Positions 46,693-57,445 of a DNA stretch of 64,000 bases are shown here, piece by piece. The stretch spans positions 13,513,662 to 13,577,661 of the forward strand of contig JAKSZU010000002.1 of assembly GCA_026018925.1 (NCBI GenBank). The letters run 5' to 3'. Source of the stretch: Tupaia tana (lineage: Eukaryota; Chordata; Mammalia; Scandentia; Tupaiidae). Within the stretch, counting starts at the first letter, position 1. Each line of letters opens with the position of its first letter. Both the position numbers and the translations under genes were made by a program. The notes beneath the pieces are model-generated. The model searched no databases. It saw only the letters and a program-made list of their open reading frames with translations, and was not told the DNA's origin.

Positions 46693-47350
46693 ATCCATTG
46701 CTTCATTTTTTTTAAATTTTGTATTGTGCTATCCTTTTCTATTATGAATTATTATTTAAACACAGGCACATTTTTGTCACCTGATTTGAAGACATGGCCT
46801 GTTTTCATAGTGAACTTCTATAATCCCCAACCTTTGCACACCTACTCTCCAAACAGACAATTTGTAACTAGGTTCTGTGAAGTAATACCTTGGTAGCAAA
46901 AGCATATTCCTTCAGAGCTCCCATCCAGGTTATGAAAGTTTAGCAGTAATAGGACATAGACCAAATAATGGCATTTTGTAAGAAAATATTTTAGTACAGA
47001 AGAAGTTTAGAACTGTGATGACAAAGAGCAGACTGACTTTTAGTGAGCCTGTGATTATTTAAAAATTTGATATGAACAACATATCCCTCTTATTGCCTCT
47101 GTTCAGGGAGACCTTCCTAGCATAACACTGACTCATCTGATGGGGATCTTGCTTGTTCTTTTTCATCTTTGCCTAAATCCTTCTCTATCCTGACCACGGT
47201 ATCCAGAATTCCCATCCCTTTGATGTCTACTCTGAATCCCTTTCCTCTGATAGACCCTTCTGAACACAGAGCACGTGCTCCCACACTGGGCCTCAAACAT
47301 GTGTCCTCTGTGCTGTTGTGCACTCTGGGGTTTACTGGGGGGTGCCTTCC
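46693..47350. other. Unique sequence, nothing recognised
   Basis: No named repeat or exon. Frames of up to 139 codons here run into the next SINE and are artefacts. Confidence 0.4.
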
Positions 47351-47351
47351 A

Positions 47352-47610
47352 GTTTTTTTTTTTTTTTTTTTTTTGGTTTGTTTGTTTTCTTTATTTACCG
47401 GAGGGTACATGTGCTTTCCAGACAGAGATAGAGAATCCTTGGTGAAAGACCATGCTGCAAATCCTTCTCTATTTCTCCATTCTTTTGGGATTTTGGGCAC
47501 CTGCGCTCACATGCCCAGTGTGTTTCTCCAGACTTTGGGTCCACAATTCGAACTGTGCAGTTGGCCATGTGGGATCCAACCACCTTGATAACCATACCAT
47601 CAGCTGGCTT
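47352..47610 (-). mobile_element. SINE family A copy (older), reverse orientation
   Basis: A poly-T tract (47353-47373), an interrupted tail, 'ggtacatgtgctttccagac', the body and the head complement 'ccttgataaccataccatca'. Confidence 0.82.
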
Positions 47611-49925
47611 AACCTTCCATGTTAAATAAACTTTTCATCATAAAAACTTATATTGAAGATTTGCAAAGACTATCACTATTTTTCCAGTTTGATTGAAAAT
47701 ATTATTGGCTGATCAAAAGACAGAGGATTTATCTCATGCAGCCATTGTATTTGTGAAGAATATGGCACATTTCAGTGAGCCAAAAATGACTTGGGAGAGA
47801 CTCACAATGCAGTGTCCCTGGTCCCAGCCAAAGGGCTTCTGATCTCTGGCATCTGGTTATAGCAAGAATCAACTATTTTAACCAGCAACATCACCCCAAC
47901 TCACCAACTAATGTTGATGCAAATGATTCTTGGAATGGAACTGGAAAACTACTTTCTCAGAGGAACTGGTGTTTTGTATCACAAGTAAGTAAGAGCCTAA
48001 AGACTTCAGGGCATTCCCTTCTGGTTCAGACTGACCCTGTGATGGCTAGACAAGGACATCATCCAAGTCCAGTCATATTTCTACATGGACATTAAAATAA
48101 AGTAATGCATGAGAAGTGCCTTATAAATTGTCGACCATCATGCAAATCTAACAGTACTATTTTTATGTTAAGGGTGGTAGTTGACAAAATATTACTCAGT
48201 AGGTTTTGCATTGAAGACTAAGTGTGGTTGGTCGAGGCAGGAGAATTGATTCTGTGATGTGACTCTTAGAGGGATGATTTTAGTAAGTGTGCTTACATCT
48301 AACTGATAATGGTATGAAACCACTGAGGGCCAAAACCTCCAGCATCAGAGACAGAAATTAATGCTTTCTTCAGGGCCACAGAGAAGTTTTTAAACCTGCA
48401 AAAGTGACCTCAGCAAGTGCGAAAGATAAATTTATTTTTGCTTGTAAATAAGAAATATCCCGAATCCGAAAACATATGATCTGAGCTAAACCCTCCTCAG
48501 ATTAGCATAATCGGAAAGTCAAATTGGTTAATTCCAGATCAGGGAAAAAATTCTAGCCCATCTGTCTCTTTGCAAAATTTGAGGACCCATGACAGAATCA
48601 GAGCGAATAGGTCTGTTTATTGCCATTTTACTCATTTTATTTTTTATGGTGTACAAGTCACCCCAAAAGACTCCTTGGCCACTATAGGCATGAGGGGCCC
48701 CAAAACCTACTTTGCAGGAAGGAAAAACCATGGGGACCATTTCCCAGGCAATATTAAAGGGCCACTCCCCACACAAAGAAGGAATTATTGCACACGCATA
48801 ACATCAGAGAGGATGCAACGTGCACCACTGCCTCAAACAGCCCGGCGCCTCGTCAGTGTGAAGACAGCTGCCTCTTCATTCCAAACAGCTTTTCTCCTGT
48901 ATTGTTGCAGGCTGGCAAGCCCATGGCCATGCAGCAGTGACCCTGAGGGTGGACACCTGCCAGACCACTGGCCGCACTGGTGGAGCTGCCTTCAAGGCCT
49001 TCCCCGCCGGAAGTGAACAAGCTTAATCTGTGCTGACCGTCACAGCCAGGAGGTTGAGGTGTCTGAAAATAATTGGCAGGTGGAAGGAAACAGCAGCCCA
49101 AGGCGAAGGCCACAGCTCCCAGCCGGAGTTTCTGTCCTGCCGTGACGTTAATGAGTCTCCTCTGCTTGACTTAAAGTTCCGATTAAATACTGTGCTTGTC
49201 CTTGATGAATGAGCCAGCAAGGTCCACACTGGGGACAACCTGCAGTGTGGAGGGAGCAGCACAGCATGTTTAAGGACACCGTGCAGGCGGCATGACAGCA
49301 GAGTCCAGGGACAAACGGGGACGTATGGAAGCCGTTTTCCTTTGCACTGGGAACCTCCTGTGTTCTTCATCCTTAACGTGGTTTCTCAGACGCCTCTCTT
49401 TTCCCACCACAGCTTAGTCACCCTCCCTCGGGCCATTGTCACAGACCTGAATGATCAGCCCTGAGTTTCCCTGGCTGTGCTGTGTTTCCCAGTCTTGTCA
49501 GGAGCAGCCTGCTTTCTCCCTGCACACTTCCCAGGAAGCCGCCAAAGCTTACTTCTTAGGACGATAATATTTATTAAAGAGGGACACTGTTTTTGCTTTT
49601 AGATAGCCTATAAAACGTGATTTAAATAATGCCTGGATGACTTAGGGCCCTAGTTTGAAATGTCAGTTATTTTGTTGTGCCAGCAAAGGGCAATGCAGTG
49701 TTTGCCCTGAAGTGAAACCCTCCTTTCGGAGCCTCCGGAAGCCCCTGTTGGGTTTTTGGCTTTCTGGGCTTCCCACCTGCCTTCTCCCTGCTCACAGCAA
49801 TGCCCATGCTCCCATTCTCTTTCCCTGCTTAGTTAAGTCTTCGGTAGGACAGATGACTGATTTTTTCAGAATGCAGCATAGTAAATTAGGATCCTGAGTG
49901 AGAACTGACAAACCAATTCATAATG
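47611..49925. other. Unique sequence, nothing recognised
   Basis: A long repeat-poor stretch. A relatively GC-rich block (48830-49380) contains a CRE-like 'cgtgacgttaatgagtc' at about 49140-49156 and frames of 86 to 148 codons on both strands. I see no domain or exon structure. It may include regulatory DNA. Confidence 0.4.
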
Positions 49926-49929
49926 AAAC

Positions 49930-50785
49930 CTAGGAAGACATGAAAACAGCCAAAAGGCATGTGAAAAAATGCTCATCATAAGGGAGATACAGATCAAAAC
50001 CACAATGAGATACCATCTAGCCCCAGTCAGAATAGCTAAGATTAAACAAGAAAAAAAAAAATGGTAAGTGCTGGAGAGACTGCGGTAAAAGGGAAACTTT
50101 CTCTGTTGGTGGGATGTAAATTGGTCGAGCCACTATCGAGAACAATATGGCGGTTCCTCAAAGATCTCCAAATAGAACTACCACATGATGCAGCAATTCC
50201 ACTAAGGACAGGAGAACGCTCAGTTGAAAAAGTGCTTGCACATCGATGTTTATTGCAGCATTATTCACAATTGCTAAGACATGGAACCAACCCAAATGTC
50301 TATGAACAGATGAGTGGATTGAAAAAGTGTGGCACACATACTCTATAAAATACTACTCAGCCATAAAAAAAAAAAAAAAAGATCATGGTTTTTGATAGAA
50401 AATGGACAAATATGGTGGCTTTACTGTTGAGTGAAGCAAACCCAGGCTATGAAAGAGAGATATCATATGTCTCCACTTAACATACACCTACTTGGCAGAA
50501 ACTGAAAGACTAGAGGATATAAAAACATGGAAAATGGTTAGGTATGCTGAAGATAGTGTGGAAAGAAAATGGGAGAAGGGAGAGAGTATGAGGAAAGAAA
50601 CTGAGGAGAAAAATAGAGGGACAAGAAACTTATGGGACACAGAAATGGATTGTTATACGTTGATAATAACATGCATGGTGTCCTGAACTGGAATGACATG
50701 AAGTGTATTCACGTTGGGTAAATTCACTTTACAAGTTAAGTGATGTATACTGATTGAATGTATGAAATAAAAATTTAAAAAAAAC
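49930..50785 (+). mobile_element. L1 3' end (ORF2 C-terminus and 3' UTR), 5'-truncated
   Basis: Plus-strand L1: 'cagatcaaaaccacaatgag' (49991-50010), 'ataccatctagccccagtca', 'tgcagcattattcacaattg' and 'actactcagccataaaaaaa' are ORF2 C-terminal landmarks. A 3' UTR follows with 'gttgataataacatgcatgg' and 'gggtaaattcactttacaag', closing in 'aaataaaaatttaaaaaaa'. Stops and frameshifts interrupt ORF2. A canonical 5'-truncated, dead insertion. Confidence 0.9.
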
Positions 50786-50924
50786 TTATGCCTTTTGAAG
50801 TCATCTATCTTGAAAGCTCAGAAAACTATTTTACATTCTACCCAGTTTATTATTATTACTATTGTTTTATTATTTTGGCTTCTTCTTTTTCCTGCTTTTG
50901 TTCCTGTGTGTGTATTGGGAGGGA
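50786..50924. other. T-rich spacer next to a 7SL-derived SINE
   Basis: A (tta)n/T-rich stretch that may include the decayed tail of the following reverse SINE. Confidence 0.4.
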
Positions 50925-51106
50925 GTTTTATAGACAGGGTCCCACTGTGTCTCTATGCCCCTTCCTCAGCCTCCAAGTAGCTGACTAGAGGGGCACGCTA
51001 CCACACCCAGCTTCCCAGGGTGGGCCAGGAATCGTCCCTAGGCCTCTCACGCGGCTTCAGCCTGCCAGGCAGCAGTGACTGGCATGAACCACCATGGCTG
51101 GGCCTG
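50925..51106 (-). mobile_element. 7SL RNA-derived SINE remnant, apparently dimeric, reverse orientation
   Basis: The complement reads like an Alu/Tu-type element. It starts 'ggcccagccatggtggttca' and contains a 'ctggcaggctgaagc' block. A second start-like unit follows as 'agctgggtgtggtagcgtgc', then 'cagctacttggaggctgagg', and the end reads 'agtgggaccctgtct'. Two 7SL-like unit starts imply a dimer. It is strongly diverged and lacks an obvious TSD. It is the only 7SL-type SINE that I found in the window. Confidence 0.7.
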
Positions 51107-51329
51107 GATTAATTTTTAATTCAGACAGTTGAGGCTGCTGGTTATGTGACCTCCAAACAAGTAAGATGGGCCTGGGTAATGTCCCATAGTTTAACTATAG
51201 GTATAATCCCTGCAGAATGGGGATTGGAGAATGTGTATATGCTGCCTATTAATTTTACTATTGTATAGGAGTTGATTGGCATGTGTATAAAAGCAAACAA
51301 TGAAGTATTTTAAATTTCAAAAAGGAACA

Positions 51330-51510
51330 TTTTAGCGAAAGACATTGCACATATGAAATGATTTATGTACACCCTATCCACAGCACATGATTTATAATAA
51401 CAAGAGGCTGGAAACAACTTAAATATCCAAAAGAGGGAGGTCTAAGACAGCTGTGGTTCATCTTTGTAATGGAATAATAAACAGCTATAAAAAACAGAAA
51501 TAGAAAAAAA
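51330..51510 (+). mobile_element. Ancient L1 3'-end fragment
   Basis: 'gatttataataacaagaggc', 'tggaaacaacttaaatatcc' and 'aatggaataataaacagcta' are decayed L1 ORF2 3' landmarks in order. Confidence 0.6.
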
Positions 51511-51519
51511 GGAGATCAT

Positions 51520-51735
51520 GGGGCTGACAGTGGTGCCGTAATCATGCGATGCTCTACAAGACCCACTTGCATGGGTTGTGCCTGGAGACCTCCCTGGGTA
51601 TGCAGGCATGTATGTGCTCAGATCCAGGGTGGCTGAAGCTGGGGGCAGATCACAACATCAGGACCTTGTTGGGTGTGCCTGCCTCTCTGTCCCTCTCTCT
51701 TGCTCATGGAAGAGATAAACTTAAAAACAAAAAAG
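51520..51735 (+). mobile_element. SINE family B copy
   Basis: The head 'ggggctgacagtggtgccgt' is followed by the body with 'cagggtggctgaagctgg' and a pyrimidine tract, ending 'ctcatggaagagataaactt' plus an A-rich tail. With the copy at 12264 it defines the family terminus. Confidence 0.72.
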
Positions 51736-54655
51736 AAGGACGCTCCTTATAATTGATATGACACGATTTCCATACTCTGTCTAGACTGCTGTGAAGGATA
51801 GGCCTGCAGTGTGTCAATCCTAGCTGCTGGATTCTTGCTTTCCTGTTGGGAAGACCTTTACTTTGGGTCTGTCCTCTATTTTTCTTTTGATCCCATTATC
51901 CAGTGAGGCTTCATTGCTGTTGCAGTCAGCCAATGGAAGGGAACGGAGACTCAGTGGAACATGGAGCTTGTACTCACATTCCATATGAAAGAACTGATCA
52001 GGTGTCCGTGTCCAGATCTGGGGAAGGCTGGGATATGCAGTTCCAGCTGAGCAGATGCCTTTGAGCTATAGTTGCTTACTATGAATTGGAGGTTGTGCCT
52101 TGCTGGGTACCTAAACATCCCTGCTACCATTTCATTTGTTCATCAGAGGGAAAAAGCAAGGTGCATAATGTTGCTACTGTGTTGCTAGTTGTCCATAAGA
52201 AGGGTAGCATTTATATTTGTATTTGCTTATATATGCTTTTACAAAGTGACTGTGATTACCTGGGAAAAGGATTCTGGGAAGTAGCAAGTAGGAGGTGAGG
52301 CAGAAGAGAAACCTTATATATGTCTATATACTTTTGATAGACTAACAATATGAATGAAATTACCTATTCAGGACACAAAATAAATGTAAGAATCTAAGAA
52401 AATAATGAGAGAATGCCATCCATCTGGACAGAAGGTAAGAAACATGACTTCCAGACACAGAGTAGACCCATCTGGCTCAGGGCCCTCGCATCCCACAAAC
52501 AGCGTGGGAGTGGATGAAGCCATCTGGGAGCCCCGGCAGGCGCTGCAGACTGCAGCCTGTGAGCAACGCGTAGGCGAGCATGTACCAGCACTGATGTCAG
52601 GAAAGGAAACCTGCTTGTCTTTGCTCAGAGGAAAGAGGCAGAAGTTTATGAAAGAATATCTCACTTTGTACACTCTGCAAGATACACAAAAGCAAAGCAG
52701 GTGTATTTCTGTAGTTCTAATGATAAATATGTTTCTCATTGACCTCTGTAGAATGGAGGTTTCATCAGCACAGGACGTGGAACAGCAATGTCACTTCACA
52801 GGGTAAATATCTCCACGGCATCTGCTTATGGATTAAAAAGTAAGATTCCCACAGAGAGCTGAGGAGGAGTCGGAGACTGCCTACTGCTGACACGGGGAAA
52901 CATCTGACACATGTCTCATCTCCAACTTCAAGAACTTGCCTGAGGGACTCCTGGGAGCACAGGACTCCACTGAGGAAGAATACACTTGGGGAGGTTCCCT
53001 GTGACAGGGGCGACATCTCCAAGGGATAGGTGGAGCTCACTCCCTCCTAGGTGTATCAGGTCATCAATCCCAACTTCTAGGGGAAAAGTGCAAAGATGGT
53101 CTGTAGTAGAGGCTGGATTCCAGGAGGTATGTCTACATAGTCCCAGATACAGACTCTAAGAGAGGACAAGAAGAACATTCTTCACATGTCCAGTGAAGAC
53201 TAAGCCTTAAGTATGTTGTGTCCACCACTCAACAACATCTTCATTACCCAAAAGATGTAATAGAGGATGCTCTTTGGCACAGTTACTATAAGGCACCTAG
53301 CTACCCAGATTCTCTATTAGTTGTATCAAAGTCCCCAAAAGGGCCTAGCAGGTGGCATGTGTTCCTATGGAAAGTGACTTGCCTTGAATTTTTTATGTGT
53401 AAACATGTACTAAGATAGTATATGAATGACCCTGCTTTGCATCCTCAGGGGTTCTGTAACTCATGGGAGTACAATATTGACATTGATGGGATAGTTGTGA
53501 TAAGTGCTATAATAAAAGTGTTGTGTAACTTTTGGTTCCTAGATGTTTTTTTGGTATCAGGGATGCATAAAATTAAATATGTAATACAATACAAAGTTTC
53601 CATTATTTAGTGTGTCAAGAAATTTCTTAAATAAAATCTACCACTTACTATCACCATCATTTTGTAAAATAAAGGTCATTATAACACAAAAGAGCAGCAA
53701 ATGAGTAATCTCAAAAAAAAGAAAATTGCATATATTTATAAATTCAAATGCAAAAGAATTTTATCTTAGAATTTCTACATTGTATAATATGTAATGCTTT
53801 TAATACAAGTGTTTGTCATTTTGTTTTCAATTTGGACACTTAAAAGTGCCATATAAAATGGAGCTTGGATATTCAACTTTTTCTAGTAACATATTTATCA
53901 CAGTCATTTTAGAAAATTGTTTCATGTAGGTTTAATGGTGAAAATTGAAGTATTATTTTTAATGCTATTCAGTGAATTTAGCACACATCTTCCAAGTGAA
54001 TTGGCATAAATTACAGTCCCTGATCCTCTAGATAATTTCTCTTTAGAGCTGTGGTATCTCCATCTGGAAAAGTGTAGAAAATTGACTTCATGTTCTCCTG
54101 ATAGCTAGCCATTCCACTTGTGGCTGGAACCAGGAGAGAATTAGGGATTTTCCTAAAGAGAGGCCACATAATGGTGAAATGGCTCAGATCCACACAGGGT
54201 TATTCCCTGTCTATTGGAAACAACTAGTAGCATCTTGAATATATCTTGAGGAGTAGAGGCTAATTTCAAGGGGACCTTTTTTTGAGTCTGAAGATTTTCT
54301 CAGGGTCCACAGACCAGGCCAGCAGATGTCAACCATTCTCCAACACTGAGTCAGGTGCCAGACTCAGATGGGATGTGCTCTCGTTCTGCACTTTCTGGGG
54401 AAACTTGAGGACTATCATATTGTTCATGCCGTACTTTCTTGTCATTCTCCAAAATGAGAACCCTAGGACCACAACCACCTCCCATACTCTCATTGTCATA
54501 ATGTTGAGACCAGATTCTGTCTTGACCCTCATTGTTTTCCTTCCTCCGTAAACTTTATGCTTAGAACACCTACTTCCTTGAGATTCTAAACATTTTTCTC
54601 AGGTAACTTTCTCTTCCTGTTTTTATTCCTCATTTATTTTTTATTGAAAAAATGT
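51736..54655. other. Unique sequence, nothing recognised
   Basis: Nearly 3 kb without a named repeat. Frames of 91, 123 and 133 codons (52368-53040) lie on both strands over a moderately GC-rich block, with no recognisable protein domain. This is the longest repeat-poor part of the window. Confidence 0.4.
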
Positions 54656-54656
54656 A

Positions 54657-54908
54657 GGGACCAGCAGTTAGTATAATGGCTATGTTGCTGGACTCCCATA
54701 TAGTCGACCACGGTTCAAGTCCCAGACCCATTGGCTTAAACTCACGCTGGGCACTTGTGCGTGTATGCCCAAGATTCCGAGAGGAGAATGGAGGAGAAGG
54801 GATTGCGGCGTGGCCATCTTCCCTGGGGGGTGATTTATTGCTTTCTATCTCTCTGTCTCTCTCTGTCTTTCTGGCAAGCGCACGTGCCCTATAGCAAAAA
54901 CCTCTCAA
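54657..54908 (+). mobile_element. SINE family A, young copy
   Basis: The head 'gggaccagcagttagtataa' and B box 'ggttcaagtccca' show slight decay. The body is CpG-bearing, and it ends 'cctatagcaaaaacctctc'. The A tail is almost absent. Confidence 0.9.
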
Positions 54909-55144
54909 ATATTTTACATTAGAATGTTTTTTCTAGTAGAGAGTCAACCTTTCATTTTAGAATGAATCAAATATGCTCATGGTTGAGCCAAATATGGCTC
55001 ATTCCACATCATGAAATGGGGTCAAATGTTTTCTTTCAGATTAATGCATAAATGCTCATAAGTGAGAAGTCTACACTTTTATTTATTGTCACTCCTTGTT
55101 GTCCTTTTACTGATAAAAAATCCCTGAAGGTTACAATGACCTTT
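54909..55144. other. AT-rich spacer
   Basis: Nothing recognised. Confidence 0.4.
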
Positions 55145-55164
55145 AAAAATAAATCAGGGAGGTG

Positions 55165-55447
55165 GGACCAGCAGTTAGCGTAATGGCTATGTCGCTGGAC
55201 TCCCACGTAGTGGACCGCGGTTCGAGTCCCGGACCCGGCGGCTTAAACTCACGCCGGGCGCGTGTGCGTGTGTGCCCAAGATCCCGAGAGGAGAATGGAG
55301 GAGAAGGGATTGCGGCGTGACCATCCCCCCTGGGGGGTGATTTCCTGCTTTCTATCTCTCTGTCTCTCTCTGTCTGTCTGGCGAGCGTACGTGCCCTATA
55401 GCAAAAACCTCTCCAAAAAAATAAAAATAAAAAAATAAAAAATAAAT
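55165..55447 (+). mobile_element. SINE family A, youngest-looking copy with TSD
   Basis: A box 'tagcgtaatggc' and B box 'ggttcgagtcccgg' are intact. It has a CpG-rich body, a perfect C/G-run palindrome and an A-rich tail with aaat repeats. The 18-bp TSD 'aaataaatcagggaggtg' ends at 55164 and recurs at 55448-55465. It is the best window-internal reference for the family. Confidence 0.96.
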
Positions 55448-55756
55448 AAATAAATCAGGGAGGTGACATATTTTTCTACTCTCAAACAAATAAAAATTTT
55501 GTATTACTTTAGAAATAATTGTTTCTTGAATACTTGTTGGAACTTCCTTGGCACAACTCTTTGAATCTGGTTTTTGATTTGCTTATTTTTTTGGGAAAGG
55601 TTTTTTAAACCGTGGATTCAATTTTTTTTAGTGGCAAGATTTTCCTTCTTTTCTTACATCAGTTTTATAAGTTGTTTTTCTTATGAGAAATTCTCCACGT
55701 TACCTAAGTTCTCAAAAATATTAATCTAAAACATTCATAGGTTTGCTTATAATTTT

Positions 55757-56236
55757 TTTTAAACTTGCTATAGGGCTTGTGTGCTGGCTGGAGAGAGATA
55801 GTGAGGGAAGATGAGAAAAGATCACCCTGGGGGACCAGCAGTTAGCGTAATGGCTGTGTCGCTGGATTCCCACGTAGTCGACCGCAGTTCGAGTCCCGGA
55901 CCCGGCGGCTTAAACTCACGCCGGGCGCGTGTGCGTGCGTGCCCAAGGTCCCGAGAGGAGAATGGAGGAGAAGGGATTGCGGCGTGGCCATCCCCCCTGG
56001 GGGGTGATTTCCTGCTTTCTATCTCTTTGTCTCTCTCTGTGTGTCTGGCGAGCGCACGCGCCCTATAGCAAAAAAAAACCTCTCCAAAAAAAAAAAAAAA
56101 AAAACCTCTCCAAAAAAAAAAAAAAAAAAAAAAAGAAAAGATCACCCTGGGAGAAGGGCATGCCGCAATCCCTTCTCCTCCATTTGCCATTGACTGTGTA
56201 GGATTCAGCCACCTTAACCACCATACCACCAGCTTA
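55757..56236 (-). mobile_element. SINE family A, older copy in L1, split by a young SINE
   Basis: The left part (55757-55831) has the complement of the 3' end and tract. The right part (56152-56236) has body and head complement 'ccttaaccaccataccacca'. The plus-oriented SINE at 55832-56133 lies between them. Flanks 'cttataa' on both sides may be its TSD in the L1. Confidence 0.85.
55832..56133 (+). mobile_element. SINE family A, young copy nested in an opposite-strand SINE, with doubled 3' end
   Basis: A CpG-rich young copy, head 'ggaccagcagttagcgtaat', B box 'agttcgagtcccgg'. The 18-bp TSD 'agaaaagatcaccctggg' lies at 55814-55831 and 56134-56151 without mismatch. The 3' end is duplicated: the 'aaaacctctcc' plus A-run unit occurs twice in a row (56072-56100 and 56101-56130). 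Confidence 0.95.
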
Positions 56237-56689
56237 CCCACTTATAAATACTTTGTTCTTAGCTTTATCCGAAAATGTGGTCCTCTTTTGTATTTCCAAT
56301 ATTACTTATTTTGTGCCTCTTATTTTATTCTTGATTAATATTTAAAGGGATTTTTTAATTCTAGTGGTCTTTTTAGAAATTAACTTTTGAATTTTGTTGA
56401 TTTTCTCTATGCTTATTTGTTTTCCAATTACATTGAGTTGCCTTCTTATATTTATTATTGCCTTTTCTATTTTCTATTGGTTAATTTTTGCATATATATT
56501 TTAATCTTAAGTTGAATACTTAGTTCATTTGTTTTAGTCTATCTTCTTTTATAGTAGAATTGAAGGATATGAATGATTAAGTATCTCCTTAGTTAAATCC
56601 CACAAGTCTTAATTAGCACTGCTACTAACATTCAGTTCTAATTATTTTTAATTTTTAATTATGCCTTTGAGTGTCCTTAAATTAGAAAG

Positions 56690-56785
56690 TGCTACCCAGT
56701 CTTTCTTTGTCTTTCATGACCTTCACACTTTTTGAAGAGCAAAACCCAGTTATTTTGTAGACTTACCCTCAATTTGGGGCTTACT
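56690..56785. mobile_element. Short ancient repeat fragment, family not named
   Basis: 'tttcatgaccttcacacttt', 'ttgaagagcaaaacccagtt' and 'ttttgtagacttaccctcaa' recall a common old mammalian repeat, but the family and strand are not certain. Confidence 0.3.
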
Positions 56786-56799
56786 ATAATCTTTTTCTT

Positions 56800-57125
56800 T
56801 GTTTATAACAGCTTTATTTATAACTACCAGAACTTGGAAGCAAGCAAAATGCTTTAAGTTAGTAAATGGATAAACTATGGTACATCCAGACAATGGAATA
56901 TTATTTAGCATTAGAAAGAAATAATCTATCAAGCCATGAAAAGACATGAAAGAACCTTAAATATATATTACTAAATGAGTAAAGTCAGCCATAAAAGGCT
57001 ATAAACTATCCAATTTTGACTACATGAAGTTCTAGAAGAGATGAAACTATGGAGACAATAAACCGATCAGTGGTTGCTAAGGGTTAGAAAGTGGGAGGGG
57101 TGACCACACATTTAGGTATTGACAT
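56800..57125 (+). mobile_element. Ancient L1 3'-end remnant
   Basis: 'taactaccagaacttggaag', 'ggtacatccagacaatggaa', 'tattatttagcattagaaag', 'acatgaagttctagaagaga' and 'cagtggttgctaagggttag' follow the order of an old L1 ORF2/3' UTR on the plus strand. Confidence 0.72.
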
Positions 57126-57199
57126 CACTCCATTTTTTTCCTACTTAGAATTCACTGGACTTTTAAAGAATAACAATTAAAGATTGCTATTCATCAATT

Positions 57200-57445
57200 A
57201 CTATGCAATATTGTCAGCTATTATATCTTCAAATATTTTCTTTTCCTTACCTTCTCTATTATCTCCTTCTGAAACTATGATTAGACATATGCTAGACTTT
57301 CACACTCTATCCTTCATGTATCATATTTTCATCTTTTTAATTTTTTTCTCTTTATGGTGGAGATTAACCACTTTCTTCTGATCTTCTATATTGCCAATCT
57401 TCTCTTTAACTGCATCTAATCATCTGTTTATAAAAATGGCCAAAA
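57200..57445 (-). mobile_element. L1 or HAL1-type ORF1 remnant, reverse orientation
   Basis: The complement of an ORF1 segment: 'attatatcttcaaatatttt', 'ctattatctccttctgaaac', 'attagacatatgctagactt' and 'gatcttctatattgccaatc' match in order the antisense of the L1/HAL1 ORF1 region also seen at 41490-41740. No intact frame. Confidence 0.6.

Larger units (their letters stand above)
55500..56640 (-). mobile_element. L1 ORF2 remnant, reverse orientation, hosting nested SINEs
   Basis: The left part (55500-55756) and the right part (56237-56640) carry consecutive complements of L1 ORF2: 'gttggaacttccttggcaca', 'gttttataagttgtttttct', then after the SINEs 'gtcctcttttgtatttccaa', 'acttttgaattttgttgatt' and 'taaatcccacaagtct'. 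The frames are broken. The two parts join in register once the inserted SINEs are removed from consideration. Confidence 0.68.

Noticed and set aside
48570..49016. 148-codon plus-strand frame in a GC-richer block
   Set aside because: No recognisable domain, overlapping frames of similar length on the other strand, and no promoter or splice evidence.
52368..52806. Overlapping frames of 123 (minus) and 133 (plus) codons
   Set aside because: Mutually overlapping on opposite strands without domain similarity or exon structure. Chance frames in moderately GC-rich sequence.
55165..55240. tRNA gene suggested by intact A and B boxes
   Set aside because: The head lacks a complete cloverleaf with matching acceptor arm and continues into the SINE body with an A tail and TSD, so it is a SINE head.
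54676..56241. Several frames of 72 to 139 codons with similar peptides (for example MAMLLDSHVVDRGSSP-like)
   Set aside because: All are translations of tRNA-derived SINE copies. Similar peptides recur only because the SINE is repeated.
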